In this document: positions 1-5,059 of the stretch, piece by piece
Layout of the letters: every line of letters starts with the position of its first letter
Numbering within the stretch: the first letter of the stretch is position 1
DNA from: a bacterium
GTDB taxonomy: Bacteria > Patescibacteriota > Minisyncoccia > Phycocordibacterales > UBA1550
DNA length: 6,722 nt
Direction of reading: 5' to 3'
Assembly: GCA_021812665.1 (NCBI GenBank)
Contig: JAKAMX010000041.1
Span: 1-6,722 of the forward strand
Notes under the pieces: model-generated
What the model saw: only the letters and a program-made list of their open reading frames with translations
What the model was told of the DNA's origin: nothing
The model's database searches: none
Made by a program: the position numbers and the translations under genes

Positions 1-714
1 AAGGGTGGTCTCATTATCGAATGGCAAGGAATCCAGGGCTTCCTCCCTGCTTCACAACTAAAGAGCGAGCACTACCCTCGTATCGAGGACGGTGACAAGG
101 ACAAGATCCTTGTTGAACTCAAGAAACTCATCGGTAAGCGCATTGCAGTGACGGTGATTTCAGCTTCTCCAAAGGAAGGCAAACTTATCTTCTCTGAGAA
201 AGAGCAGGGCGTGAAGGAGAAGCGCGAAGTTTCAGGAAAGTACTCTGTCGGCGATGAGCTCGACGGTACAATCTCAGGGCTCGTAGACTTCGGCGTCTTT
301 GTAAAACTCGAGGATGGCATTGAAGGTCTCGTACACATTTCAGAGATCGGATGGGGCCTCGTAGATGATCCTCGTGAACTCTTTAAGCTCGGACAGAAAG
401 TTCGCGTAAAGGTTATCGAGATCAAAGACGGAAAGATTTCTCTTTCTATCAAGGCACTCAAAGAAAATCCTTGGAAGGACGCTGAGAAGCGTTACAAGAA
501 GGGTGATTCTGTAACCGGTATTGTTATCAAGTTCAATCACTACGGTGCACTCGTATCTCTCGAAGAAGGAATCGCAGGACTCGTACATGTTTCTGAATTT
601 GGCACAGAGGAAAAGCTCCGCAAGGCACTCGAACTCGGTCGCACGTATCCTTTCACCATCACACTCTTTGATGCAAAGGATCAGAAGATGACACTCTCGT
701 ACGCACAGAAATAA
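1..714 (+). CDS. rpsA: 30S ribosomal protein S1, 3' part (5' end outside window)
   Basis: The frame is open from base 1 to the TAA at 712-714, giving the last 237 residues; the start lies upstream of the window. Ribosomal protein S1 binds mRNA on the small subunit through repeated S1 (OB-fold) domains. Visible here is the end of one repeat, opening with KGGL and GFLPASQL, a hallmark of the non-terminal repeats of S1. Two complete S1 domains follow, at about residues 84-152 (GDELDGTISGLVDFGVFVKL, then GLVHISEIGW) and 168-237 (GDSVTGIVIKFNHYGALVSL, then GLVHVSEFG). The protein ends directly after the last domain with no long tail, which fits the shorter S1 proteins of reduced genomes rather than the six-domain E. 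coli form. A strong intrinsic terminator follows. A general S1-domain RNA-binding protein is the only real alternative, but the KGGL/GFLPASQ signature favours RpsA. Confidence 0.93.
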   Translation, partial: KGGLIIEWQGIQGFLPASQLKSEHYPRIEDGDKDKILVELKKLIGKRIAVTVISASPKEGKLIFSEKEQGVKEKREVSGKYSVGDELDGTISGLVDFGVFVKLEDGIEGLVHISEIGWGLVDDPRELFKLGQKVRVKVIEIKDGKISLSIKALKENPWKDAEKRYKKGDSVTGIVIKFNHYGALVSLEEGIAGLVHVSEFGTEEKLRKALELGRTYPFTITLFDAKDQKMTLSYAQK

Positions 715-738
715 TCGACTCTGTTGATTAACAAAAAG

Positions 739-765
739 GCGCGACCACATTGGTCGTGCTTTTTT
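739..765 (+). terminator. Intrinsic terminator of rpsA
   Basis: A 9-bp stem (739-747 with 751-759, one G-T wobble) closes a three-base loop and is followed at once by six T residues (760-765). An A run at 733-737 precedes the stem, so the hairpin can extend by A-U pairs. It sits 24 bases after the rpsA stop codon. Confidence 0.88.
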
Positions 766-778
766 GTTTTGCTTGTCC

Positions 779-807
779 TTGCTATCTCAAATATTGCGTG
801 GTAGAGT
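779..807 (+). promoter_or_regulatory. Candidate sigma70-type promoter for the first zinc-ribbon gene
   Basis: A -35-like TTGCTA (779-784) is separated by 17 bases from a -10-like TAGAGT (802-807), which has the extended -10 TG at 799-800. Each hexamer matches the consensus at 4 of 6 positions. The predicted transcript starts near 814, leaving a leader of about 48 bases with a Shine-Dalgarno site. The same TTGCTA with the same 17-base spacer precedes the next gene. Confidence 0.5.
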
Positions 808-849
808 TCGAATAGATTTTAAAGCACATAGTCCGTGGCCTCTCGCCTC

Positions 850-856
850 AAAGGAG
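850..856 (+). promoter_or_regulatory. Shine-Dalgarno site fixing the start at 862
   Basis: AAAGGAG ends five bases before the ATG at 862. It decides against the in-frame GTG at 835, which has no such site. It is one of only three clear Shine-Dalgarno sites in the window. Confidence 0.8.
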
Positions 857-861
857 CACTT

Positions 862-1206
862 ATGTGTCCACAAAAAGTTCCCATGACCGAGGAACGCAAG
901 GCTGAGATTTCGCTTGCGGCACTCCGGCTCATTGGTCGCAGCAAAGAAGCAATCGACGCTGTTGAGCCAGAAGAAGCAATGGCCCTGCTTGGTGTAACCG
1001 AGGAGGAGTTCATTGAGTGGGCCACTGACCTCATCGGTGAAGAAGAGATGAGAAAATTTCTCGAGGACGCTGCCGACGAACCCGAGGAAACGGCCGAACA
1101 GATCGCAAGCAGAATTTTCTGCCCCACATGCGAGATCGGCCTACTCAAAACAATGCCGAACGGTCTGATCGTCTGTGTCACCTGCCTCAAAAAATTTGGT
1201 GGCTAA
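862..1206 (+). CDS. Small acidic protein with C-terminal zinc ribbon, function unknown
   Basis: The product is 114 residues from the ATG at 862, chosen because AAAGGAG lies five bases upstream; the frame also contains an upstream GTG at 835. I do not recognise the family. Residues 8-83 are predicted helical and strongly acidic, with many Glu and Asp. Residues 87-108 hold a C-x2-C-x14-C-x2-C zinc ribbon (C87, C90, C105, C108; FCPTC and CVTC). No signal peptide or membrane segment is seen, so it is probably cytoplasmic. It has its own promoter and terminator and so looks monocistronic. It resembles the product of 1305-1634 in length, order of parts and an N-terminal pattern (ER, then IS, then LI, then a TEE/TEL turn), which suggests an old duplication. 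A regulator, an adaptor or a nucleic-acid-binding protein are all possible; nothing here decides among them. Confidence 0.78.
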   Translation: MCPQKVPMTEERKAEISLAALRLIGRSKEAIDAVEPEEAMALLGVTEEEFIEWATDLIGEEEMRKFLEDAADEPEETAEQIASRIFCPTCEIGLLKTMPNGLIVCVTCLKKFGG

Positions 1207-1210
1207 CACA

Positions 1211-1240
1211 AAGCCCCGCGCGACATGTCGCGCGGGGCTT
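1211..1240 (+). terminator. Perfect GC-rich palindrome, probable terminator
   Basis: Bases 1211-1240 form a perfect 30-base inverted repeat (15-base arms around the centre ACA/TGT), beginning four bases after the stop codon at 1204-1206. The stem is very GC-rich (GCCCCGCGCG). The T content downstream is weak (TTTATTGCTATTTAG), so the long stem may compensate. It ends two bases before the -35 box of the next gene. Confidence 0.75.
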
Positions 1241-1242
1241 TA

Positions 1243-1271
1243 TTGCTATTTAGTTTTGCGCGCGCTACCAT
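1243..1271 (+). promoter_or_regulatory. Candidate promoter for the second zinc-ribbon gene
   Basis: TTGCTA (1243-1248), 17 bases, then TACCAT (1266-1271; 4 of 6 to the -10 consensus). The -35 hexamer and spacing match those upstream of 862. TATCCT at 1272-1277 is an alternative -10. The predicted leader is about 27 bases with a Shine-Dalgarno site. Confidence 0.42.
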
Positions 1272-1292
1272 TATCCTAGATTTTTTCTTTTT

Positions 1293-1298
1293 GAGGAG
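1293..1298 (+). promoter_or_regulatory. Shine-Dalgarno site for the gene at 1305
   Basis: GAGGAG lies six bases before the ATG at 1305 and supports that start. Confidence 0.78.
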
Positions 1299-1304
1299 CG
1301 CGTC

Positions 1305-1634
1305 ATGCAAACGCCTGATAGCAAATTGTCGAGGGAGCGCGTGGGTCAGATTTCTTTTCTGCTCGCGAAATTAATCGCTGACGGATTAAAAAACGAAGTG
1401 CGTGATATCGAAGCATGCGCACACTCACTTCAGATATCCGGAACAGAGCTTCAGTGCTATCTGCACACAATCGACGGCGAAGTACATGTCGAATGCCTTT
1501 TCCACGGCACCCCCTGCCCTATCTGCATTTGCGGAGTCATCAAATACGAAGACAAGGTGATGAAAAATTCAACCTGGGTGACACTCCTAAAATGCTCAAA
1601 CTGCCGAGCAGATTTCGAGCGAACGAATACCTGA
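1305..1634 (+). CDS. Small protein with C-terminal zinc ribbon, function unknown
   Basis: The product is 109 residues from the ATG at 1305, which has GAGGAG six bases upstream. I do not recognise the family. The N-terminal part (residues 8-56) looks helical. The C-terminal part carries CPICIC (C71, C74, C76) and CSNC (C97, C100), giving C-x2-C-x22-C-x2-C with one spare cysteine, a probable zinc ribbon. C38, C51 and C64 are further cysteines. No secretion signal or membrane segment is visible. The N-terminal half can be lined up without gaps with residues 9-57 of the product of 862-1206 (shared ER, IS, LI, and a TE-containing turn), so the two may be paralogues in tandem. The identity is low and this is inference. 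It is converging on pth, with a weak terminator between them. The role is unknown. Confidence 0.75.
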   Translation: MQTPDSKLSRERVGQISFLLAKLIADGLKNEVRDIEACAHSLQISGTELQCYLHTIDGEVHVECLFHGTPCPICICGVIKYEDKVMKNSTWVTLLKCSNCRADFERTNT

Positions 1635-1643
1635 CACAATCAT

Positions 1644-1674
1644 ACAGCTCACACGAAACGTGTCGGGCTGTTTT
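1644..1674 (+). terminator. Terminator between the zinc-ribbon gene and pth
   Basis: Arms ACAGC (1644-1648) with GCTGT (1667-1671), and ACACG (1651-1655) with CGTGT (1659-1663), form an interrupted stem with an AAA loop. TTTTATTT follows from 1671. The T-rich side serves the plus strand; read on the minus strand there is no T run for pth. Confidence 0.6.
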
Positions 1675-1676
1675 AT

Positions 1677-2267
1677 TTAGTTAACTTGCCCGGTGGCAAT
1701 ATCACGTCCTTCATCGAGAATGAGCGCGAGCGCTTCTGCTCCTTTTTTTGAAACTTTTTTTATAATTTCCTGTTCAGGTTTTTTGAATTCACCAATGATG
1801 AAATCGAGGATGGCTTTTTCGCCTTTTGGTTTTTTAATTTTTCCGCTCGGAGTTGCAGGGCTGACGCCGATGCGTAGTCGCGCGAATGCTGTTGTTTTGA
1901 GGGCCTTAATGATAGACTCGAGACCTTTGTGCCCACCGGAACTACGATTGAAAGAAATTTTCATCGAGCCGAGTGGCAAATCAAGATCGTCGTACACCAC
2001 GATAGTGCGCTCTGCATCCTTTGCATTTTTTACGAGTGGCGCGACGCTTTTGCCGGACACATTCATAAAATTATCTGGTGCAAGCAAAGTGACTTTGTCT
2101 TTCCCATATGAACCTTTTGAAACGAGTGCTTTGAGCCCCATGTCCCGATTCCAATCTGGAAAATCATTTTTTTTGCGAAATGCTTCGACGACCATTCGTC
2201 CCGTGTTGTGACGCGTTTTTGCATATTCATCCCCCGGATTTCCCAAACCGACTATTAGATATTGCAT
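1677..2267 (-). CDS. pth: Peptidyl-tRNA hydrolase
   Basis: The product is 196 residues, typical for bacterial Pth. The enzyme is cytosolic and cuts the ester bond of peptidyl-tRNAs that drop off ribosomes, recycling tRNA. The sequence opens with the family signature YLIVGLGNPG, then TRHNTG with catalytic H20. N10 and N69 (NFMNVSGKSV) match the peptide- and tRNA-contacting asparagines. VYDDLDLPLG carries the conserved D93, and SSGGHKGLESI carries H113. RLRIGVSP and a DFIIGEF segment complete the fold. At position 114 it has Lys where E. coli has Asn. The start at 2265-2267 is the only one that keeps the N-terminal motif complete. There is no Shine-Dalgarno site, and an extended -10 element ends six bases before the ATG, so the mRNA is probably leaderless. 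It is divergent from clpP and convergent with the zinc-ribbon gene. Confidence 0.96.
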   Translation of the reverse strand: MQYLIVGLGNPGDEYAKTRHNTGRMVVEAFRKKNDFPDWNRDMGLKALVSKGSYGKDKVTLLAPDNFMNVSGKSVAPLVKNAKDAERTIVVYDDLDLPLGSMKISFNRSSGGHKGLESIIKALKTTAFARLRIGVSPATPSGKIKKPKGEKAILDFIIGEFKKPEQEIIKKVSKKGAEALALILDEGRDIATGQVN

Positions 2268-2273
2268 CGTTTG

Positions 2274-2282
2274 ATTGTATCA
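2274..2282 (-). promoter_or_regulatory. Extended -10 promoter of pth, apparently leaderless
   Basis: Read on the minus strand, TGATACAAT gives an extended TG plus TACAAT (-10 at 2279-2274, 5 of 6 to consensus). Six bases separate it from the ATG, so transcription should start at or one base before the A of the start codon. No convincing -35 box is seen. Confidence 0.6.
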
Positions 2283-2304
2283 AAAACACGCCACGTGACA
2301 CACC

Positions 2305-2332
2305 TTGACTTTTTAGCATTTTATGCTATACT
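2305..2332 (+). promoter_or_regulatory. Strong sigma70-type promoter of the clpP-like gene
   Basis: TTGACT (2305-2310, 5 of 6), a 16-base spacer, then TATACT (2327-2332, 5 of 6) with the extended -10 TG at 2324-2325. It is the best promoter match in the window. Predicted start is near 2339, with a leader of about 45 bases. Confidence 0.75.
2314..2328. repeat. Inverted repeat inside the clpP promoter, possible operator
   Basis: TAGCAT (2314-2319), TTT, ATGCTA (2323-2328) is a perfect 6-3-6 inverted repeat. It fills most of the spacer and overlaps the first two bases of the -10 box, a usual place for a repressor site. The 3-base loop and lack of GC content make an RNA hairpin unlikely. No regulator is identified here. 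Confidence 0.4.
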
Positions 2333-2370
2333 CTACACTAGATAAATTGAACCCCGTCCAACAATCTTCC

Positions 2371-2377
2371 AAAGGAG
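2371..2377 (+). promoter_or_regulatory. Shine-Dalgarno site selecting the GTG start of the clpP-like gene
   Basis: AAAGGAG lies six bases before the GTG at 2384. It supports a GTG start over the internal ATG at 2414. Confidence 0.8.
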
Positions 2378-2383
2378 AGACCC

Positions 2384-2941
2384 GTGGCCGACCAGCCCCT
2401 GAACGAGAAGAAAATGCTACTCGACATGCTCGAGAAAAGGATCCTCCACTTGTGTGGAAAGATCAACTTCAGCATGTCGGAGGACCTCAGCAAAGCAATT
2501 CTCTGGCTGAATGCGCAGAGCACCGAGGACCCCATCACGCTGTACATCGATAGCACCGGCGGTTCTGTCACCCCGGGCCTTGCAATGTATGACATGATTC
2601 GGCACTCAAAAGCCCCGGTCAATGCCGTTGTTATCGAGGCTTCTTCGATGGCCGCAGTCATACTTCAGGCCTGCAAAAAACGATCGGCACTCCCCCACTC
2701 GACAGTGCTCGTTCATAGCATCAGCTTGGCAGAAAACACCAGGCTTTGCGATGTTGAAGATAATATCGACAAGGCTCTTGCGAGGTCTCGAAAGAATCAG
2801 TTAATGATTGACGAGATCTACCACAAGCGTGCGGGTATTTCACTCAGCATGCTCCGCAAAATGAATCGACGAGACAAATCCTTGAACGCCAAAGAGGCGC
2901 TCGAGCTCAACCTCATCGACGAGATACTCGACAAGGAGTGA
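2384..2941 (+). CDS. clpP: ClpP-family serine protease, shortened and divergent
   Basis: The product is 185 residues from the GTG at 2384, supported by AAAGGAG six bases upstream. ClpP forms barrel-shaped rings that degrade proteins fed by Clp ATPases. The S14 fold is clear: YIDSTGGSVTPGLAMYDMI (54-72) matches the canonical YINSPGGSVTAGLAIYD region, including the Gly pair of the oxyanion hole. The triad is S88 (EASSMAA), H111 (LVHSI) and D164 (NRRDKSLNAKEA). A long helix at 124-147 corresponds to the handle region. Odd points: the N-terminus is about ten residues shorter than mature E. coli ClpP, with no propeptide, so the axial loops that meet the ATPase may be reduced. The usual GQAASMGA is IEASSMAA, and HQP is HSI. 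It is monocistronic, with a strong promoter and terminator and no clpX beside it. It is probably an active peptidase; whether it is the main ClpP or a second form cannot be told here. Confidence 0.9.
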   Translation: MADQPLNEKKMLLDMLEKRILHLCGKINFSMSEDLSKAILWLNAQSTEDPITLYIDSTGGSVTPGLAMYDMIRHSKAPVNAVVIEASSMAAVILQACKKRSALPHSTVLVHSISLAENTRLCDVEDNIDKALARSRKNQLMIDEIYHKRAGISLSMLRKMNRRDKSLNAKEALELNLIDEILDKE

Positions 2942-2954
2942 ATCGTCCGAACAC

Positions 2955-2988
2955 GACCCGCAGCACACCGTGCTGCGGGTCTTCTTTT
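2955..2988 (+). terminator. Intrinsic terminator of the clpP-like gene
   Basis: A perfect 11-bp stem (GACCCGCAGCA at 2955-2965 with 2971-2981) closes a five-base loop and is followed by TTCTTTT (2982-2988). It lies 13 bases after the stop codon. Confidence 0.88.
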
Positions 2989-3019
2989 AATAAAATAAAT
3001 CACACCACACTTTTTCCTA

Positions 3020-3048
3020 TTGCAGCAAGTCGTTCTGTATTCTATTAT
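3020..3048 (+). promoter_or_regulatory. Candidate promoter of lepB-hisS
   Basis: TTGCAG (3020-3025), 17 bases, then TATTAT (3043-3048, 5 of 6). The predicted transcript begins near 3055, leaving roughly nine bases before the lepB ATG, too short for a normal Shine-Dalgarno site. Confidence 0.5.
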
Positions 3049-3063
3049 GGTGAAATCTTTCCA

Positions 3064-3651
3064 ATGCCAGAAGAAACAACACCAATCGTTCCTCCAAAAA
3101 AGAATTCGTTTCGCCAAGATGCCTGGGAAACTGTACGCTTTCTCCTTATTGCGTTTGCAATCGTGATCCCTATCCGCATATTCGTTGCGCAACCATTTAT
3201 CGTTTCTGGTGCTTCGATGGATCCAACATTCCGCAACGGCCAGTATCTCATTGTTGATGAACTCTCCTACAACATCGGCAAACCGTCACGTGGTGATGTT
3301 GCGATTTTTAAGTATCCCAAAAATCCAAGCCAGTATTTCATCAAGCGCGTTATTGGTCTTCCTGGAGAAACTGTGGCTATCGATGATCAGGGCCACGTAT
3401 CAATAAAAGATGCGAGCGGAACTACAACGCTCGCACTCAGTGAGCCATATGTTGAATATCCAAAGGACGAAGCAGCACAGCGCACGCTTGGACCAGATGA
3501 ATATTTTGTAATGGGAGATAATCGTGCGGGTAGTTTTGATTCACGCGCATGGGGTCCCGTGCCACGTAACCTTATTGTTGGAAGGGCATTCCTTCGCCTC
3601 TTCCCCGTAAGCGCGCTCGGTGTGTTTCCTGGTCAATTTAGACAATCATAA
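3064..3651 (+). CDS. lepB: Signal peptidase I
   Basis: The product is 195 residues from the ATG at 3064; the open frame continues upstream but only through the clpP terminator, so this ATG is preferred. Type I signal peptidase is membrane-anchored and removes signal peptides from exported proteins on the outer face of the membrane. One N-terminal membrane segment is visible (about 24-47, rich in Leu, Ile, Phe and Val), after a short cytoplasmic tail. Catalytic S51 lies in SGASMDPTF and catalytic K94 in YFIKRVIGLPGE. The later family box is FVMGDNRAGSFDSRAWGPV (148-166). It has AG where NN or similar often follows GDNR; this is within family variation. The promoter lies just upstream with a very short leader. 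The hisS ATG follows five bases after the stop, so the two are probably cotranscribed. Confidence 0.95.
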   Translation: MPEETTPIVPPKKNSFRQDAWETVRFLLIAFAIVIPIRIFVAQPFIVSGASMDPTFRNGQYLIVDELSYNIGKPSRGDVAIFKYPKNPSQYFIKRVIGLPGETVAIDDQGHVSIKDASGTTTLALSEPYVEYPKDEAAQRTLGPDEYFVMGDNRAGSFDSRAWGPVPRNLIVGRAFLRLFPVSALGVFPGQFRQS

Positions 3652-3656
3652 AAATC

Positions 3657-4997
3657 ATGACGAACGAAAAATCCGACAAGAAAAAAAAGGTGAACGAAGA
3701 CGAAATCGCGAGCCCGAAAGGAATGCGTGATATTTTCGGAAAAGAATACTACGCGTACCAAGGCTTTTTTGAAAAGGCTGCTGAAGTTGCAACCTACTAT
3801 GGTTTTCGTCCTATCGAAACACCAGTGCTCGAGCGCGAGCCAGTGTTCACTTCGAGCCTCGGTGTCGGCACTGATATCCGTGACAAGGAAATGTATACCC
3901 TCAAAACCAAAGGTGGCGACCATCTCGTTATGCGCCCAGAAGGTACCGCAGCAATCATGCGCGCATACATTGAGCACGGCATGCAAGCGCAACCTCAGCC
4001 GGTCATGTTCTACAACTATGGTCCATACTTCCGTCATGAAAATCCTCAGCGTGGACGCTTGCGTGAATTTCGCCAGTTTGGCCTCGAAATTTTGGGAACA
4101 CCAAAAAGTATTGCGGACGCCCTCATCATCCGCACGATGACGCTTGTTCTCGAAGAAGCCGGATTTAAAAATCTTTCAGTAGAAATCAACAGCATCGGCG
4201 ACAAAACATGCCGCGGAAGCTACATGCGCGCGCTGGTAGGATTCTACAAGAAGCATACATCAAGTCTTTGCTCTGATTGTCACGAGCGCCTCAAAACCAA
4301 CCCGCTTCGCCTTCTCGATTGCAAAAACCCAAAGTGCCAAGAGCTAAAAGCAGAAGCTCCAACTTCTATTGCTTCACTCTGCAACGAGTGTCGTCACCAC
4401 TTCAAAGAAGTTATCGAGTATCTTGAGGCGATGGAAATTTCATATCGAATCAACAACAATCTCGTCCGCGGTCTCGACTACTACACGCGCACCGTGTTTG
4501 AAGTGATTGACGCAACACCAACGCTCCTCGAAAACGGCGAGCCTGCAGCTCCTATCGCTCTCGGTGGCGGAGGTCGCTATGACTACCTCGCAAAAGCGCT
4601 CGGTAGCAAAAAAGAGGTGCCAGCAGTTGGTTGCGCTATCGGTGTTGATCGCGTCATTATGTCACCTGCTCACAAGCCACTTGACCCACGCATCCTCAAG
4701 AAACCAAAAGTGTATTTCATCCAGCTCGGATCTGAAGCAAAGCTAAAAAGTTTTACGATCATTGAGACCCTGCGCAAAGCACATGTGCCGATAGCACAAT
4801 CACTTTCAAAGGACGGCCTCGCTCAGCAGCTCGCTATCGCAGAGCGAAGCGGCGCTCCCTACACCATTATTTTTGGTCAAAAAGAAGCACTCGATGATAC
4901 CGTGATTGCCCGCAATATGGAAACTCGCTCACAGGAAACGGTTAAACTCGCTGACCTTCCCGACTTTGTTAAACACCTCAAAGACGAGTTGCGATAA
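3657..4997 (+). CDS. hisS: Histidyl-tRNA synthetase
   Basis: The product is 446 residues; it charges tRNA-His with histidine in the cytoplasm. Class II motif 1 begins at PKGMRDI (20-26). Motif 2 is YFRHENPQRGRLREFRQ (124-140). The histidine-specific boxes are LVRGLDYYTRT (269-279) and LGGGGRYDYL (302-311), and motif 3 is PAVGCAIGVDRVI (322-334). A C-terminal anticodon-binding domain starts near residue 347 (PKVYFIQLGS). The insertion domain holds six cysteines (C205, C208, C222, C227, C242, C245), perhaps a metal site. The first 19 residues are a Lys-rich extension (KKKK) that the family does not need; a GTG at 3690 would shorten it, but the ATG five bases after lepB is the better start. There is no Shine-Dalgarno site, so coupling to lepB translation is likely. 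I counted no AGA or AGG arginine codons. Confidence 0.97.
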   Translation: MTNEKSDKKKKVNEDEIASPKGMRDIFGKEYYAYQGFFEKAAEVATYYGFRPIETPVLEREPVFTSSLGVGTDIRDKEMYTLKTKGGDHLVMRPEGTAAIMRAYIEHGMQAQPQPVMFYNYGPYFRHENPQRGRLREFRQFGLEILGTPKSIADALIIRTMTLVLEEAGFKNLSVEINSIGDKTCRGSYMRALVGFYKKHTSSLCSDCHERLKTNPLRLLDCKNPKCQELKAEAPTSIASLCNECRHHFKEVIEYLEAMEISYRINNNLVRGLDYYTRTVFEVIDATPTLLENGEPAAPIALGGGGRYDYLAKALGSKKEVPAVGCAIGVDRVIMSPAHKPLDPRILKKPKVYFIQLGSEAKLKSFTIIETLRKAHVPIAQSLSKDGLAQQLAIAERSGAPYTIIFGQKEALDDTVIARNMETRSQETVKLADLPDFVKHLKDELR

Positions 4998-5003
4998 ATT
5001 TTT

Positions 5004-5030
5004 AGCCCATCTCAAGGTTTCTCATGGGCT
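5004..5030. repeat. Inverted repeat after hisS, not a clear terminator
   Basis: AGCCCAT (5004-5010) and ATGGGCT (5024-5030) are perfect arms around a 13-base loop, starting six bases after the hisS stop. No T run follows on the plus strand, and on the minus strand the stem is followed by A residues. It could be a weak hisS transcript end or a processing hairpin. Confidence 0.35.
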
Positions 5031-5040
5031 GCAATAGATT

Positions 5041-5049
5041 TGGTATGCT
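5041..5049 (+). promoter_or_regulatory. Extended -10 element of the HAD-family gene
   Basis: TGGTATGCT supplies an extended TG plus TATGCT (5044-5049, 4 of 6). Ten bases separate it from the ATG at 5060, so the leader would be only a few bases. No good -35 box is seen. Confidence 0.4.
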
Positions 5050-5059
5050 GCTTTAAATT

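Noticed and set aside
340..750. Antisense open frame opposite rpsA
   Set aside because: It lies wholly against a well-supported S1 domain region, shows no family motif, and overlaps the terminator; it is a shadow frame.
835..861. Upstream in-frame GTG start for the first zinc-ribbon gene
   Set aside because: It has no ribosome-binding site, while the ATG at 862 has AAAGGAG at five bases.
1415..1684. Plus-strand frame overlapping the second zinc-ribbon gene and the pth end
   Set aside because: It has no ribosome site and runs through the terminator; the cysteine motifs and Shine-Dalgarno site support the other frame.
2292..2297. CACGTG palindrome in the pth-clpP intergenic region as an operator
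   Set aside because: It is a six-base palindrome with no extended symmetry and only one copy, and is expected by chance.
2323..2553. Plus-strand open frame overlapping the clpP start
   Set aside because: Its start lies inside the clpP -10 region, and the frame overlaps the clearly ClpP-coding sequence with no recognisable motif.
2938..3063. GTG-started extension of lepB
   Set aside because: It would run through the clpP terminator and the lepB promoter, and adds residues before the usual short cytoplasmic tail.
5004..5030. hisS intrinsic terminator
   Set aside because: The arms pair perfectly but no T run follows on either strand and the loop is long, so it is listed only as an inverted repeat.
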